64,000 bases of DNA from Theobroma cacao (Eukaryota > Streptophyta > Magnoliopsida > Malvales > Malvaceae): NCBI RefSeq assembly GCF_000208745.1, contig NC_030852.1, positions 36,222,518 through 36,286,517 on the forward strand, written 5' to 3'. A program made the position numbers and the translations under genes. How positions within the stretch are numbered: the first letter of the stretch is position 1; every line of letters starts with the position of its first letter. Below the pieces are notes generated by a model. It saw nothing but the letters and a program-made list of their open reading frames with translations, did no database searches and had not been told where the DNA came from. Shown piece after piece: positions 1-13,400 of this stretch.

Positions 1-682
1 AAAATTAAAATGGGCAAGCCCTTTATGCCACATTTATACTTCATCTAGTTAGTTATGTTATAAATTTGACATTTTGAACTTTCTTAAATGTCACGACAAG
101 TATTAATTTCGTTATTTAAATTTTATCTGAATTTAATTATAGAATATTTTAATCTCATTTAATCAAGCTGAAAAATATAAGATAATTATTACCACTTTTA
201 CGAGTAAAGTGTTCTGAAGAATTACTATTTAATAGTAAGCTAGCATTTATAAAAAGTATATATAATTAACGGGGATGAATAGAGAGTAGAGAAGGATTTT
301 CATAATTTACCGTTCCAAATGTAATCCTAATTATAAAAGGAAAAAATGAAATCCCATGGTGCCGATTACTGATTAGCCTCAGCGGTATTACTAAAGTTGA
401 CAGTCGCCTAAATTTTCTCAGACAAAAAGAAAATAGCTGCGGGTGCTGCTGGCATCACATGCTGCCACATACCCCCTATCAAGTATAAACAGTCCCCTCC
501 AAAGCACGAAATTTTTTTCTTTTCTTTCCTTTTGTTGTTTTTTTTTGTTGAGGGCCTTATAAATAAAATAAATGAGGCCACGTAAAGAGTTGGATCGCAA
601 GCACCAAATTTTCAATCTGAAGAGCAACCTCCGCCCTCGTCCAAAACAATATTCCATAAGCGACTTACTGCTCAGGTTTGTG
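1..682 (+). promoter_or_regulatory. Upstream region of the NFD4-like gene
   Basis: AT-rich DNA with no supported gene. A T-rich pyrimidine tract (about 510-550) is followed by a TATAAATA box at 558-565, about 118 bp before the chosen ATG at 683. The box lies almost on top of an in-frame upstream ATG at 572, so transcription should start after that codon. This supports 683 as the start. Confidence 0.5.
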
Positions 683-3600
683 ATGGCCGGACAGTCGAGG
701 AAATGGATGATTCTAGTGGCGACGATTTGGATTCAAGCGTTCACCGGCACGAATTTCGATTTCTCCGCGTATTCCACGGAGATGAAGCGAGTGCTGGGGA
801 TATCGCAGGTGCAGTTGAATTACCTGGCTGTGGCGTCGGATATGGGGAAGGCCTTCGGGTGGTCCTCAGGGTTGGCTCTCACGTATTTTCCTCTGTGGGT
901 GGTGCTCTTCATGGCTGCTTTCATGGGCCTTTTTGGTTATGGAATTCAGTGGCTCGTCATTCGGAATGTCATCTCTTTGCCGTATATGCTGGTATGCTCC
1001 TCCCCTCCCCTTACTCCTACCTCCCTTGTCTTTCCAATCCCTTCAATTATCTGACTTATGAAATACTGCCTGCCTGCAATTCATCTCGCATCATATTTCA
1101 TCCTTGTCTTAATTTTGTTCTAATTTCCCGTTTCTGGTATTGGTCGATAAATTAAGAGACCTCTATTTTCTCATTTCTGGAACCTCCAGAAATAATACTA
1201 CTGTACTAGTAATAATATTTTTTATTTTTACGTGCACTTGCGAAGAACCCGATAAGTAAATCGCGTGGTCCACGGATGACTGCAGTGCAGTGTGAGTGTG
1301 ATTCGATTCCACTCTGTTTCTGGCTGGCTTCCTAATTTCTGTTTAAAGTTTTTTATATCTTTATTAGACGTTAGTTGTAGTACTACTTTCTTATTACTCC
1401 TACCACACTTTTTTTTTTTTTTAATTTGAGGGTAAATCTTTTACTTCAAAATATGAGGCCTAAGCCTTCTATTTTGAATTTGAAACTTTCTCTCTCTTTC
1501 TTCTGGCCGCGCAGTACTAATATTCAACTATTTATTTAGACTTATTAGTTTGATATTGCTCTCGAAAAAAGTTGGGTTTAAAAAACAAAATGGGGTTTAG
1601 GGATTTTACATGTTTGATATTGCTCTAAATAATTATAATATCTTAAAAAGGACACCGTTACAAATTAAAGAATGACTCATTTTCAAAGTTTTTATGTAAT
1701 TATTGTTAAGATATATATTAAAAATAATTATTGTGAAATTTCATTTAAAAAAATTAATTTTTTTAAAGAATTAAATTGTTTCAAACTTAAACTTAAAATT
1801 GAGTACTTATGTTCTCACTCTGTTTTTATGTAAGATTCATGTCCACGCAGGACCATGACACACCGCAGCACCACTTTTTTTTTTGAAGAATCTTCTTTTC
1901 ATTTAAATAGGCTTTTTTTTTTAACTTACTTTGTACTTCAAATGTAATGTTTGAAGGCTTTTTAATATTTAGAATAACTAAAAGAATCAGTCATACAAAA
2001 ATGGAATTGTAGACTAATAATGTTAATCTTTTTAAAGATTATTATCTTATTTATCAGCGATTGAATTTTTAAATTTCATAAAAAAGTTTATATAATTAAC
2101 AGTGTTCATTCATTAATTATAGGGTAACTGGTGACACTGTTCATTCAATATTTCCTTGTATAGCAACTCCTAAACTTGGTTAAAACAGCCAAAATGGAAC
2201 GAGTCCCTGCACTTTATTCCAGGGATATTGGTGGTTCTCATATAATCAGAGTGTGATCGATGCACTTTATCTTTATTGGAAGAAACTTCCGGGTGTCCAC
2301 AAGCAAAGATTTTCTGCTTGCTGCTAACTCTCGCTGTTAATGTGGAATAGATTTGTTTCTATAGAAGGCCAGTTTTCTGTTTGTTTGCTATATTTGTCTG
2401 TTTGTGCTTTTTTCGGTTTTTGGGCACTTGCCAGAGGAAAGAGGGAGGAAAATGGGGGTTGGGCCTGGAATGTTGTTTGAATGTGCACAAGCACAACCCA
2501 GAACCTGGTTTTGGCCCATACAAGTTCAATCATCCCTCAAGGCCATTTTCCCGTTGGGGGGTTCTTCCGCGAACCTTCTCGAGAAAGCTTAACTTTAGGG
2601 TGCCCTAGCAAAATCTATAGCATGCAGAAACGCACAACGCATGAACCATCTCTTTCTTGTTTGATCTTGGTTCGACTGATTGTGTGAAGGTATCTAGCTT
2701 GTACCTTGACCTTGAATAGTTAAATCAAGATTACGATGATCATTTTCCAGAAGCAAAAACTATATATGTATGTATATAGATTGTCATTCACATGGTTCGT
2801 TTTAGTCCCACTTGACCTTAACAACATTTTACAGAGAAAATACAAGTTGTTTAACCGGTTGAACCAATGGGCAAGTACCCACTTCGCATAAAGTAATTTT
2901 TTTGAGCATTTTTCAGTACTAATATTATGAAGACGACAGTTACTGAGTTCATTTTTAACTCACAAAATCATTTAATTAGTTTAACTTAGTCCGGGAGCAG
3001 CACTGGTCTTTTTCATTTGAGTTTTATAGCTGTGTTGGACTTAAGGATCTTTTTTAAACACTCAGAGACAGCAGGTGACAGATCCATGGCTGTATTGCTT
3101 TCATGTCCAGAGCACGTGGGTTGACTTGAGATGTTTGGTACTTGGTACATGTAGTTTCTTTTTTTCTCCATACCTTTCATGAGTGTGTGATTATGGCAAA
3201 CCAATGAAAGGGAATGTATTCTTCAGTGTACTGGAAATTATTCAAATTCCAGAGAAAGAACAAATTAATTCCCTGAAATTACAGATGAGACTTGTAGTTG
3301 CCATGATATGATTTAGACAAATAAACTACCATTTCATATAGGTAATTGTTATCATTTTCACTTCATCATCTATGGGATCTTCATTTAAAGCAAAAGTAGC
3401 TAGTCATGCACGCATGGTTTTAAATTTTTCTTTATGGTTGAATAGTTTAGTGATACTTTCTTGTTATCACAGGGTACGTAGCTATCAAACCATATATGAT
3501 TACCCTTGGTTTGTTTTTATGTGGCAGGTTTTTTGTCTGTGTTTGTTAGCAGGATGTAGCATATGCTGGTTCAACACGGTTTGCTTCGTTCTTTGCATAA

Positions 3601-5046
3601 AAAATTTCCCAGCTAACCGAGCCCTTGCTTTATCCCTCACAGTAAGCTACAACGGTGTAAGTGCAGCCTTGTACGGCCTAGCTGGTGATGCAATCAATGC
3701 ATCATCCAGTTCGCTATATCTTCTTCTGAATTCCCTAGTTCCCCTTATCATTTCGATTGCAGCATTGGTCCCTATTCTTCGCCAACCGCCGGTGGACCCT
3801 CTTTCCCCGGAGGCAGTCCGCAGTGACTCCATTATGTTTCTACTATTGAATGTGTTAGCCGTCTTAACCGGTGTTTATCTCCTTATTTTTGGCTCAAACG
3901 CAACAGATTCAACAACAGCTCGTCTGCTCTTTGGTGGAGCTATTTTTCTTCTGGTTTTCCCCTTATGTGTTCCTGGTGTTGTCTATGCTCGACATTGGTT
4001 CCATCATACGGTTCATTCTAGTTTCCAACTTGGAGGATCCGGCTTCATTCTAGTGGATGATGATGATCTTGAGCTTCATAAACGGCTTTTAAGCCGTGAG
4101 GCTAGTTTCAATGATCGGAATGGCTCATTGAGTGATGATGCATCTGAATACAAAATGGGCAGCCAAAAGTGCATTGATGAAGACAGTGCAAGATGTTGTG
4201 AGAAAATGATTGGAAAAGATCAATTGGTAATACTAGGTGAAGAGCACCCAGCTCAAGTACTTGTTAGGAGATGGGATTTTTGGCTATACTACGTTGCATA
4301 TTTTTGTGGGGGAACGATTGGGCTTGTGTACAGCAACAATCTAGGACAGATTGCACAATCACTGGGAGAGAGTTCCAATACTGCCTTGCTTCTCACTCTT
4401 TATTCATCCTTCTCCTTTTTTGGCCGCTTGCTTTCAGCTGCACCTGATTATGTTCGCGCGTAAGTAGAACTTTTTAAGTTTTAGCATAACATTGGCAAAG
4501 ATAAATTGATTAATGCTTTAGCGGCAACAGTACTAAAGCAATGATATGCCAATTAATATGCGCAGGAAAATGTACTTTGCAAGAACTGGGTGGCTGGCCA
4601 TTGCTCTATTGCCAACCCCAATTGCTTTCTTCTTGCTGGCTGGATTAGGCAATTCAATGGCATTGCGGGCAGGAACTGCACTTATCGGGTTGAGTTCGGG
4701 GTTCATATTTGCTGCCGCAGTTTCAGTTACATCAGAGCTATTTGGACCGAACAGTGTAGGCGTAAATCACAACATTCTCATCACCAATATCCCGATTGGA
4801 TCACTCGTCTATGGTGTTCTTGCCGCAATAGTTTACGATGCCAATGCAGGCAAAGGCCTGAAGCTAAGCTTCGCAGATTCAGTAGTATGCATGGGGAGGC
4901 AATGCTATTTCTTAACATTTGTGTGGTGGGGTTGCTTATCCATCTTGGGGTTAGCTTCTAGTCTGCTATTATTTCTAAGAACCAAGCATGCATACGACGC
5001 TTTTGAACGGAATCGTGCATTGGCAGAGGCTTCTCAAGAGAGCTAG
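683..5046 (+). CDS. NFD4/nodulin-like major facilitator superfamily transporter
   Basis: Three exons, 683-991, 3528-4459 and 4566-5046, give 573 residues, the usual length for this plant family. The start (MAGQSRKWMILVATIWIQ) matches the conserved beginning of nodulin-like MFS proteins. The N-terminal region carries the family motif FTGTNFDFSAYS and several hydrophobic segments. Exon 2 holds LLAGCSICWFNTVC, more membrane segments and an acidic, hydrophilic loop around residues 275-335. Exon 3 restarts the second membrane bundle with YFARTGWLAIALLPTP. Intron 1 is long (2536 nt) and intron 2 is 106 nt. The family includes Arabidopsis NUCLEAR FUSION DEFECTIVE 4. Most members have no proven substrate, so none is assigned here. 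The reading frame just upstream of exon 2 stays open, which could mislead gene finders into a false start at 3372. Confidence 0.9.
992..3527 (+). other. Long first intron of the NFD4-like gene
   Basis: A GT-AG intron of 2536 nt, AT-rich with several homopolymer runs. I see no second gene or clear mobile element inside it. Confidence 0.75.
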
Positions 5047-6274
5047 CGTTGCTGTGCAACAAATAATGCACACGCAGTTTTCACTTGCATTCTAATTTTT
5101 TGCTTCCGAACGAGTAAATTTTAGGGAGAGGAGAGGAGACAGTTTTGCTTGTAACTATCACGTCTTAGCCATTCTACTCCCTTCTAAACTCAACTCTCCC
5201 CTCCTCTCCTCTACTCTCCGGCTGAGCCTTGTCAAACATGTACAAAAATAAAAAATTAAATAAAGAAATGAAAATTTCCCTATTAACCCAACTAATATTT
5301 ATTTATTTATATATTAAAAGGAAGAAAGTGAAGCTAATTCTTCATACCAAGTGTATGTTTGGTTTAGCTTTTTTTAAGCTTATTTATCTTTTAAAAGTAA
5401 AAATCAAAACAAACATGATCTTTTGAGAAGCTTTTTAAAAAAAATAATTTTTTTTAAGAACAAAATTTAAAAAAAAAAGAATTTAAAAAAAAGCTTCAAG
5501 GGTAGCTTTTTTTTTCTCTTCTTGTAAAAATATAAAAAAATTTTATTTTTGTTTAAAAAATATCCTCATTTATTAAAAATAATTATAATATTACTCTCTA
5601 AAAAAAATATCTTCTATGATAATTTTAACAAAAATTATAACTTATAAAAAAAACTTATAAAAAAAAATTTATCAAACAATTTTAAGTTAATTTTAAAAAC
5701 TATTATTTTTCACAAAAACTTTATAATAACTTTTAAGTTAAAAAAAATTCAGACCAAACAGGCTCTAAAGATTATTTTTCCCATATTATATATACTTCAT
5801 ATCTAATTAATACTTTTTCTTTTTTCAAAATTTAGAAAAACCGAAAAGGGTAAATTAGGAAATTACTACGTTTTGATTAATAAATGAGCTGAATGTTCTT
5901 ATTTTGTAATTGTAGAAAAAGGCCAAAAATAAAAGAAAAGCCAAACCAAACCAAAATGGAAAGGGTAGAATTGGTAATTGCAGTGATTTTAATTTTCATA
6001 GGGAGATGTTTCGTTCTTTTGGGCCTTGGCGTGGGTTTACATAAACCAAAAAATATGAAGAAAAGAAAAACAGGGTAATGGCACTTAGGCAATTGGCAAT
6101 CGGTGGCATGAAAGAAAATTGAGGTCCTCTGCGCTGCTACTAGCTTTCATTCCTCCTGCTGCTGCTGGTGGTCGTCGTGAAGGAGTCGGACTTTGGCCTT
6201 TGGGGTGTTTGAGATTCTGTTGCTGCCTTGTGATTAATAATCATCAATCATCAAGAATCAATCAAAAGTATCAG
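5047..6274 (+). other. Spacer between the MFS gene and CDKC
   Basis: Very AT-rich DNA holding the 3' end of the MFS gene, a candidate fold-back element at about 5351-5766, and the promoter and leader of CDKC. No protein gene is supported. Confidence 0.6.
5351..5766. mobile_element. Candidate MITE-like fold-back element
   Basis: The left end reads GTGTATGTTTGGTTTAGC. The right end, read on the other strand, begins GAGCCTGTTTGGTCTGAA. Both run into T-rich tracts followed by AAGCTT/AACTTAAAAG-like bases, giving imperfect terminal inverted repeats of about 30 bp. The interior is almost pure A+T with no coding potential. Such non-autonomous elements are common near plant genes. I could not define a target-site duplication, so the exact ends are uncertain. 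Confidence 0.45.
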
Positions 6275-9200
6275 ATGGCCATAGCAGGGGCAGGGCAGCT
6301 TAATCTGAACGAGTCGCCTTGTTGGGGATCCAGAAGCGTCGATTGTTTCGAAAAACTCGAGCAGATTGGCGAGGGTACCTACGGGTCTGTTCTTGTTGTT
6401 TCTTTCCCCTATTATCTTTTTTCAATTTAGGGTTTTCTCTGTTCTTTCTTTGGCGTTGCCATTGCTCTTTCATTAATAACCATTCGTTGCCAATTTAATT
6501 TAATTTAGTTACTAGTGAGTATACTTTGTTGCAGTCAAGTTTACATGGCCAAGGAAATAAAGACCGGTGAAATTGTTGCTTTGAAGAAAATTCGCATGGA
6601 CAATGAGAGAGAAGGAGTATGTTGTTGCCTAATATGCCCTTTTTTATTTTTATTTTTATTATAAAGAAAGAAATTAAAATTATGTTCTGCTTCTTCCTTT
6701 TCTGCAGTTCCCAATAACTGCAATACGTGAAATTAAAATTCTGAAGAAGCTACACCATGAGAACGTAATTAAGCTCAAAGAGATTGTCACTTCTCCTGGT
6801 AATTGCACTCGCTTGCTACTAATGACGCAGCGTCATCTTTGCAATTGTGCCTACTGCTTTTAATCTATTTATTTGTTTAAGACACACTCTTACATTGACT
6901 CCTTTCATCTTTCATCTTTCCTCTATATCTTCTGGTTTTGTATTTCTTTTATTCGTAGGTCCAGAGAAGGACGACCAGGGTAGACCAGGCAAGTGTCATT
7001 AAATTCTTAATAATAGTGTTATCACCTCACGCTAACTTCCCTACCATATAACTCTTTGCTGGTTTCTTGCATTGCAGATGGTAATAAATATAAAGGTGGA
7101 ATTTACATGGTTTTTGAATACATGGATCATGATTTGACTGGCCTTGCTGATCGACCTGGGATGAGATTTTCAGTTCCCCAAATTAAGGTTTCCCTTATTT
7201 TATAGGAAAAAGAAATACTCTCTTCATTCAATCGTCAAGAATTTATTTCCTCTAATTATGCTACCTTTTCTTCCAGTGCTACATGAGGCAACTTCTTACA
7301 GGGCTTCACTATTGTCATGTAAATCAAGTACTTCACCGTGATATCAAAGGTTCTTACCTGCATGCCATCTATTTCCATGTTTAATATTATAATTTTGTCT
7401 CTGACTATGAATCCAAAGTGACTTGTGCTTGCTCTTTGCTGCAGGCTCTAATCTTCTCATAGACAATGAGGGTAACCTCAAGCTTGCAGATTTTGGGCTT
7501 GCCCGCTCATTCTCAAATGATCACAATGCAAATCTCACAAATCGTGTTATTACTTTATGGTACAGGTATGTGTTATTACTTTATGGTTTTTGGTGACCAC
7601 CTAGGAAGTTATTTGAAGAGAAACTTGAGAAATGCATTCAAATTTTTTAACTAGTGCAGGATTTACTACTCATTTTTTGTCAATTTCACAGACCTCCAGA
7701 GCTCCTTCTTGGAGCAACAAAGTATGGTCCTGCAGTTGATATGTGGTCTGTTGGTTGTATCTTTGCTGAGCTCTTGCATGGGAAGCCTATTTTTCCTGGA
7801 AAAGATGAGGCGAGTTGCTTTGTATTGATTAATTGATTGAATTTTTAAAGATAAGACATAATTGAAGGTTGTGATGTCTTATGAGTCAAGTGGCCTTAGA
7901 ATAGCTAATCCATGTGGTAGGATCATGTTGGTAACTGATAGTTGAGATCTTCTTCGATACCTATTAAAGTTTTCGGGTAATTTTGGATTGAGTTCTCTCT
8001 CTCTCAAACACACACACACACTCTTCTGAGCAAAATCATGTGTGAACGCATGTAAGCTTACTCATTTGCAATTGAACAGGTATCTATTTCCTATTTCATG
8101 GACCTTTATTCTGGTAATTGCTTGCAAGACACCAGTATGATATGCTATACTTGTAATTGTTACAGCCAGAACAATTAAATAAGATATTCGAGCTGTGTGG
8201 AGCACCAGATGAAGTCAACTGGCCTGGGGTTTCGAAGATTCCTTGGTATACTACCTTCAAGCCAACAAGGCCAATGAAGAGACGTCTTCGAGAAGTTTTT
8301 AGGCAGTAAGTTCACATACACTGTCGATAGTACTTTGTTCCCTGTAGGGGAATTTATGAGAGTCATAATCAGATAGGCTGGATCTGGGAACCAATCCTGG
8401 GCTAGTGGTCTTCCACACCCCCAAGGGCTGTGTGCCTGAACACTTAGCTATAGACATATGGTCTATTTATGCTATAAATGTGATATATTAAACTTCAAGA
8501 TGTGTTTATAGTTTAATTTGTCTACATCTCATGGCTGACATATCTGTATATATGCAATAGTTTTGACCGTCATGCTTTGGAATTGTTGGAGAGGATGTTG
8601 ATGCTTGATCCATCTCAGGTACCATGTGATATATTTTTCTTCTTTTTATTCATTTATTTATGTTCTACATAAATAATGGGACCCTTTCTCTGCTTTCCTG
8701 GATACTTTGCTGTTAAATCATATGTCTATTGACTTAATCTCAGGGTTCATTTGTACAGGAATTGTTTTCTCCTAGGAGTCATTTTAAAACATGCAGCATT
8801 TTGGATGAACAATGGTTGGTTAAATGGATTAAACAAAGAAGTTGTTGTAGGTTTTTATTTTTTAACATCAAACTTCTTGTCTTATCCGGATGCACCATCG
8901 AACAGATAATTAAGCCAATCTATATTCATCAGTTTGCTGATTTTACTGTGTTGTTGATTTATTATAGCAATCTGAAAATAGCAATTTGACCATCCTTTTT
9001 ATAAGAAAAGTTATTTAACCTTGGTAATTGTGATTAAGAGAAGCTTGAGCACTGATCTGATTTAGCTGTTTCAAAGTTAGGAACTAGTTCTCATGTGAGA
9101 AGATTTATATGCTTGCTTGTAGACTTGCACCGGTTTTCTCTGAAGAAAAAATGAATATTTTGATTTTGACTATATTCTAATCAATAATTCACCATTCTGT

Positions 9201-9933
9201 TCTGTTTGTTGTTTAAACATAGAGAATATCCGCCAAGGATGCACTTGATGCTGAGTATTTCTGGACAGACCCATTACCTTGCGATCCAAAGAGGTTATAT
9301 TCCGTTGCTTTGATTTCCCTTTCAGGTGATATTTATTTCATGATGTTTGTTACACATGGATATTGGCCACTTTTGCTTTGGTTCAGCTTGCCAAAATATG
9401 AATCATCACATGAGTTCCAAACGAAGAAAAAGCGGCAGCAACAGCGACAACATGAAGAAAATGCAAAGCGTCAGAAACTACAGCATCCACAACCTCACAC
9501 CCGCCTTCCGCCTATTCAGCAGTCAGGGCAAGCACATGCACAGATGCGGCCTGGACCTAACCCAACCATGCATGGTTCTCAACCCACAGTTGCTGCAGGG
9601 CCTAGTCACCATTATGGGAAGCCTCGTGGACCTGCAGGTGGGCCTGGTAGGTATCCCCCAAGTGGAACCAGTGGGGGATACAATCACCCAAATCGTGGTG
9701 GTCAAGGCGGCGGTGGAGGTTATAGCAGTGGGCCATATCCACCACAAGGACGGGCCCCACCATATGGCTCAAGTAGTATGCCTGGCGCTGGTCCAAGGGG
9801 TGGTGGGGGTAGTGGTTATGGAGTTGGAGCTCCAAATTACTCTCAAGGTGGTCCTTATGGTAGTTCTGGAGCTGGACGTGGCTCTAACATGATGGGTGGA
9901 AACCGCAATCAACAGTATGGCTGGCAGCAGTGA
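6275..9933 (+). CDS. CDKC: Cyclin-dependent kinase C (CDKC, CDK9-like)
   Basis: Twelve exons: 6275-6384, 6535-6616, 6708-6798, 6959-6988, 7078-7187, 7277-7349, 7445-7565, 7692-7809, 8166-8305, 8561-8618, 9223-9293 and 9387-9933. They give 516 residues. The kinase has the glycine loop GEGTYG (32-37), catalytic lysine near 54, the CDKC signature PITAIRE (66-72), HRDIK (161-165), DFG (181-183), T-loop threonine 197 and [10 protein letters not shown]. After about residue 340 comes a basic stretch and then a Gly/Pro/Gln-rich low-complexity tail. CDKC with cyclin T is the plant P-TEFb kinase that phosphorylates the RNA polymerase II C-terminal domain in the nucleus. Exon 4 is only 30 nt. The introns after exons 4 and 8 appear to begin with GC rather than GT, which is the only way to keep the conserved protein intact. 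Confidence 0.95.
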
Positions 9934-10468
9934 TGTTGTGATTTGGTAATTATGTAATCAGTAGCACGGGATTATGTATTGATAATTAGAAAAGAAGCTT
10001 GTTTTGTTGTCCAAGGTCATTGCGATAAAAGAGACTGATAAGCACTTGTGAACGCTGGCCAGTTTTGTCCTCTGATTAGCTGGAGTTATTGAGTATATGA
10101 TTTTGCCATCCATAAGTGTCAACATGGCTGGCTTTGCTCCCATTCTTAATATTACTCTAATCTCACGAGATTTTCGTTCTTTTTATCCTGTTTCCTGTTC
10201 TCCCTTGCTAATGACACTAAGGGGAATGGTGATAGATACACTGGGCGTGCCTCGTCATGGCAATTGTTAAGAGCCCAAAGAGCTGTTCCTACTCCCAGGC
10301 TTCTGCAGCCCAACAACTGTTGTTAGGGATTTGCATTAGCTCCACTCAAGTATCCTATCATCTGTAAAATTCCCATTTTAACTCGTAATCATGGACAAGC
10401 AGCATAAAGTAGAATGAGTAGGGGTGGAGAGAACAAGCCATTTCTATCTTCTATCAATAACAACAAGC
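9934..10468. other. Convergent 3' spacer between CDKC and the MAG2-like gene
   Basis: About 535 bp between two converging genes, presumably their 3' untranslated regions. No gene or repeat seen. Confidence 0.6.
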
Positions 10469-13400
10469 TCAAGACTTCATATTCCTCAAAATTTTATCAA
10501 CTTGATCAAAAGATAAGTGGGAAACTCCACAAAATTGCATGCATTTTTCACTTTTCTTACTCGATAAAGCTGCTAGCAACTGCTTTACCCCTTCCTTACT
10601 GATTGTTAACAGCTTAAGGATATCTCTAATACAAGGGAAAAATGCTTGAGGACGAGCACAAAATGGTTGGAACACAAGGAACAATGCTTGCATATCAGTT
10701 CCAAACTGATTGGTTTGGTTCCCTGAAAACTGAACATCACTTGCAAAAATGCTACCAGAAATAAAATGATCTAGCCCATCTGCCACACTTCGCCACAAGT
10801 CCAAGAAGTCTTTTGGATTGAGATTAATCTTAACAACATGAAGCTGACTCCTCAAAGAATCCAAAGCTTCAATAAAACCACTGGACACAGCCAATGCTGT
10901 AGCTGCTGAATCTCTATTTGGAGTCAAATTGTGATCTTCATCAATGTAGTCCTCATTATGGTCGCATTCCAAAGTTAGATTTTCAAACTGACGAAGAACT
11001 ACAGCAATGATTTCCATAAGCAAGTTAGTCTCTAGCTCAGCCAAGAATTTTATTTCCTCTTCAAAGAAACAACCATCATCAACAACTTTGTCTTTTTTCT
11101 GGATGTTAGAATCATTTTCAGCAATCTTCATTTCTAAAAAACTTACATCATCACTCCATTCTTGCAGCTTAGACTCAACATATCTAGCAGCATTAATTGA
11201 TTCACATGCTCTGACCAAGGCCCCATCATCAGGATTTTCAGGAGAAAATTCAGCATTCTTGCAATGCAGAAGCAATACATTAGAAAAGTACCAGAAGAAT
11301 CTAGCTACAGTTGATCTAACAAATTTGACACGTGCCAAAATAGCAGGTAAATTTTGGCATCGATCCATCATTTCCTGTGCAATTTTAAGTGCAGACTCTG
11401 CAACCAATGGAGCTTTATGGTCCTCTCTGGAAGAGAGCAAAAAAGTTTCAGATACCGTACTAACATTAAAGTCAACTCTATGTTTGTCATCAATTAGCCA
11501 AGCTCTTGCATCTTTCAGCACTGCTTTTAGTTTCTTCCAGCCATCCTTGAGCTCCATCTTAGCCCAAACCTTTAGCCAGTCAGGTCTATCACAAAATAGT
11601 ATTAATACTGATATCCCTCTTGAAAGCCCACCATACCTTTCAGCATCTGGCAACAAGAGACAAGTTTCAGATCTTACCAGTGACTGCATCTGTTTATCGA
11701 AACCAACAATAAGGTCAACTAGATGAAGCCACAATGAAACAACTTCGAATTTCATGTCTTTCTTCTTATATCTTTCAGCCAAGGAAGGAAAAACCCTTTT
11801 TGCTAAAAACCCAGAAAGCATATGGACCATTGCAGAAACCCAAGCCTCGTTGGCACTATAGCTCGACAATCTGGCTGCATCAATCATAGGCTGCAAAATA
11901 TCACTTACTCCCACTATAAAGTCCCTAGTAATTTTAAATACAAGAGCAAAAATAAACTCAGGCTGCTCAGCCCATTTCAAGAAGTGATATTCCATTCTTT
12001 CTGCGATAGGAGACACTAGTTCATCAATAGCCCAAAGCTGTATGCCACACTCCTTTTGATCTAAAGTTTCAAGCTTTCGCGCTTCTCTACGTGTCTGCAG
12101 TTGCTGCAGAGCACAAAGCACTTGAAAACTTTGAGCATAAGACTTCTTTTCATCTCTATGAATTAGAACTAGTGGGTTTGGGAGCTCGGAGATCCCTCCA
12201 CCCTCAACTTTTGACGTCAGAAAGTTTGGAGGCCAGCCTAAAGAAGCAAGAAGGGCACGATGTTCTGCAAGAGCTTCTGGTCGAAGAACAGACAAAGTTT
12301 TATCTACTCTATGATCAACTGATTGTAAAAGTTGGTGACATTGTTGATGGGATTTCTCAACATTGATAACCATATCCTCAATATCATTCATGGCTTTTAT
12401 GGCTTGAAGTAATCTTTCTTGCTTTAGTCCAAAGTCCTGCATCGCAAGAATGTCTGGATATAATGGTAGAGATGCATTCTGAAATAATAGGGAAAAATAG
12501 GAACAGAGTAGTTACTTTTGAAGACAGTGAAGTTGAAAGCTTTGTGAACATCTTCCCCATACTGTGAATTCCAGAACAGAAAACTGCATCTTCAAGATCT
12601 CCTACCAAAGCTTCTAAGCGAAGAGCGGTTTCTGTAATATAAAAAGGGCAAGCTAAGCTGTAGGCTTGGTGGCATAGTTAGGAAAAGGTTACACAAACCA
12701 TGACCTTGTATGTAGAAGCAGAGAAAGGATTGCATGCTGAGAGTTGAAAAATATGTGCTCTCGTTCAAAAAGCAGAAGAATATGTTCTTTACCAGCATCC
12801 AGTATTCTCAATTCTTAAGCAATAAATTATGAGTATTGGCATTAGCTGAGATTTCGTAGTCTAAAGCAGTATGAAGTCATTGCCATTGACAGCAGGTTTT
12901 TCCATTTTAACTTGAAGGCAGATAGAGGTTAATACGTAATTGGTGTCCTGACAATTAGGCATTTGAAAAAACTTGCATAAAGAAACATACTCCATAACAA
13001 GGCCATAGAATTCAGGAATAAGTACTTTATGTAGATAATTTAGAAGATGAATAACTAAGCGTTAAACTATCTGCAAAGGAATTATTGTGATAAGGGCTAC
13101 AGATTTGCTGACCAAGATATTGGAGGATGTTGTGAATTCGGCGCAGTTGAAGGGTGAGCTGCGGCAGTTCTTCACCCAAAATCCTCCGCATTCTATGAGA
13201 AGCAGTCCCATCTGCAGACCCGAATATGCAAAATAATAGTAATTAAAAGAAAAGAAAGGTAACGGCGGAGAATGAAAAGCAAAATCAAACAACATATTCT
13301 GCAGAGTGCTAACAGGGAGAGGAAGCATAGAGGCTGAGATTGAGATTGCCGAGGCAAGCTTTGGCTCGAAAAGAACGAGAGATCCATGATAGGGCGCGTT

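Noticed and set aside
1290..1315. TTCGATT-like stem-loop resembling a tRNA T-arm
   Set aside because: No acceptor stem, anticodon arm or D-arm can be found around it.
3372..3527. Open frame running into exon 2 of the MFS gene, with its own ATG
   Set aside because: It shows no MFS family sequence, and a good acceptor at 3526-3527 joins exon 1 to the conserved LLAGCS motif in frame.
11007..11726. Long open frame on the plus strand
   Set aside because: It is antisense to the large MAG2-like exon and shows no family features.
12479..12515. 37-nt intron in the MAG2-like gene
   Set aside because: Both this and the 79-nt choice keep frame, but plant introns this short are not expected and the longer intron gives a better match to the family.
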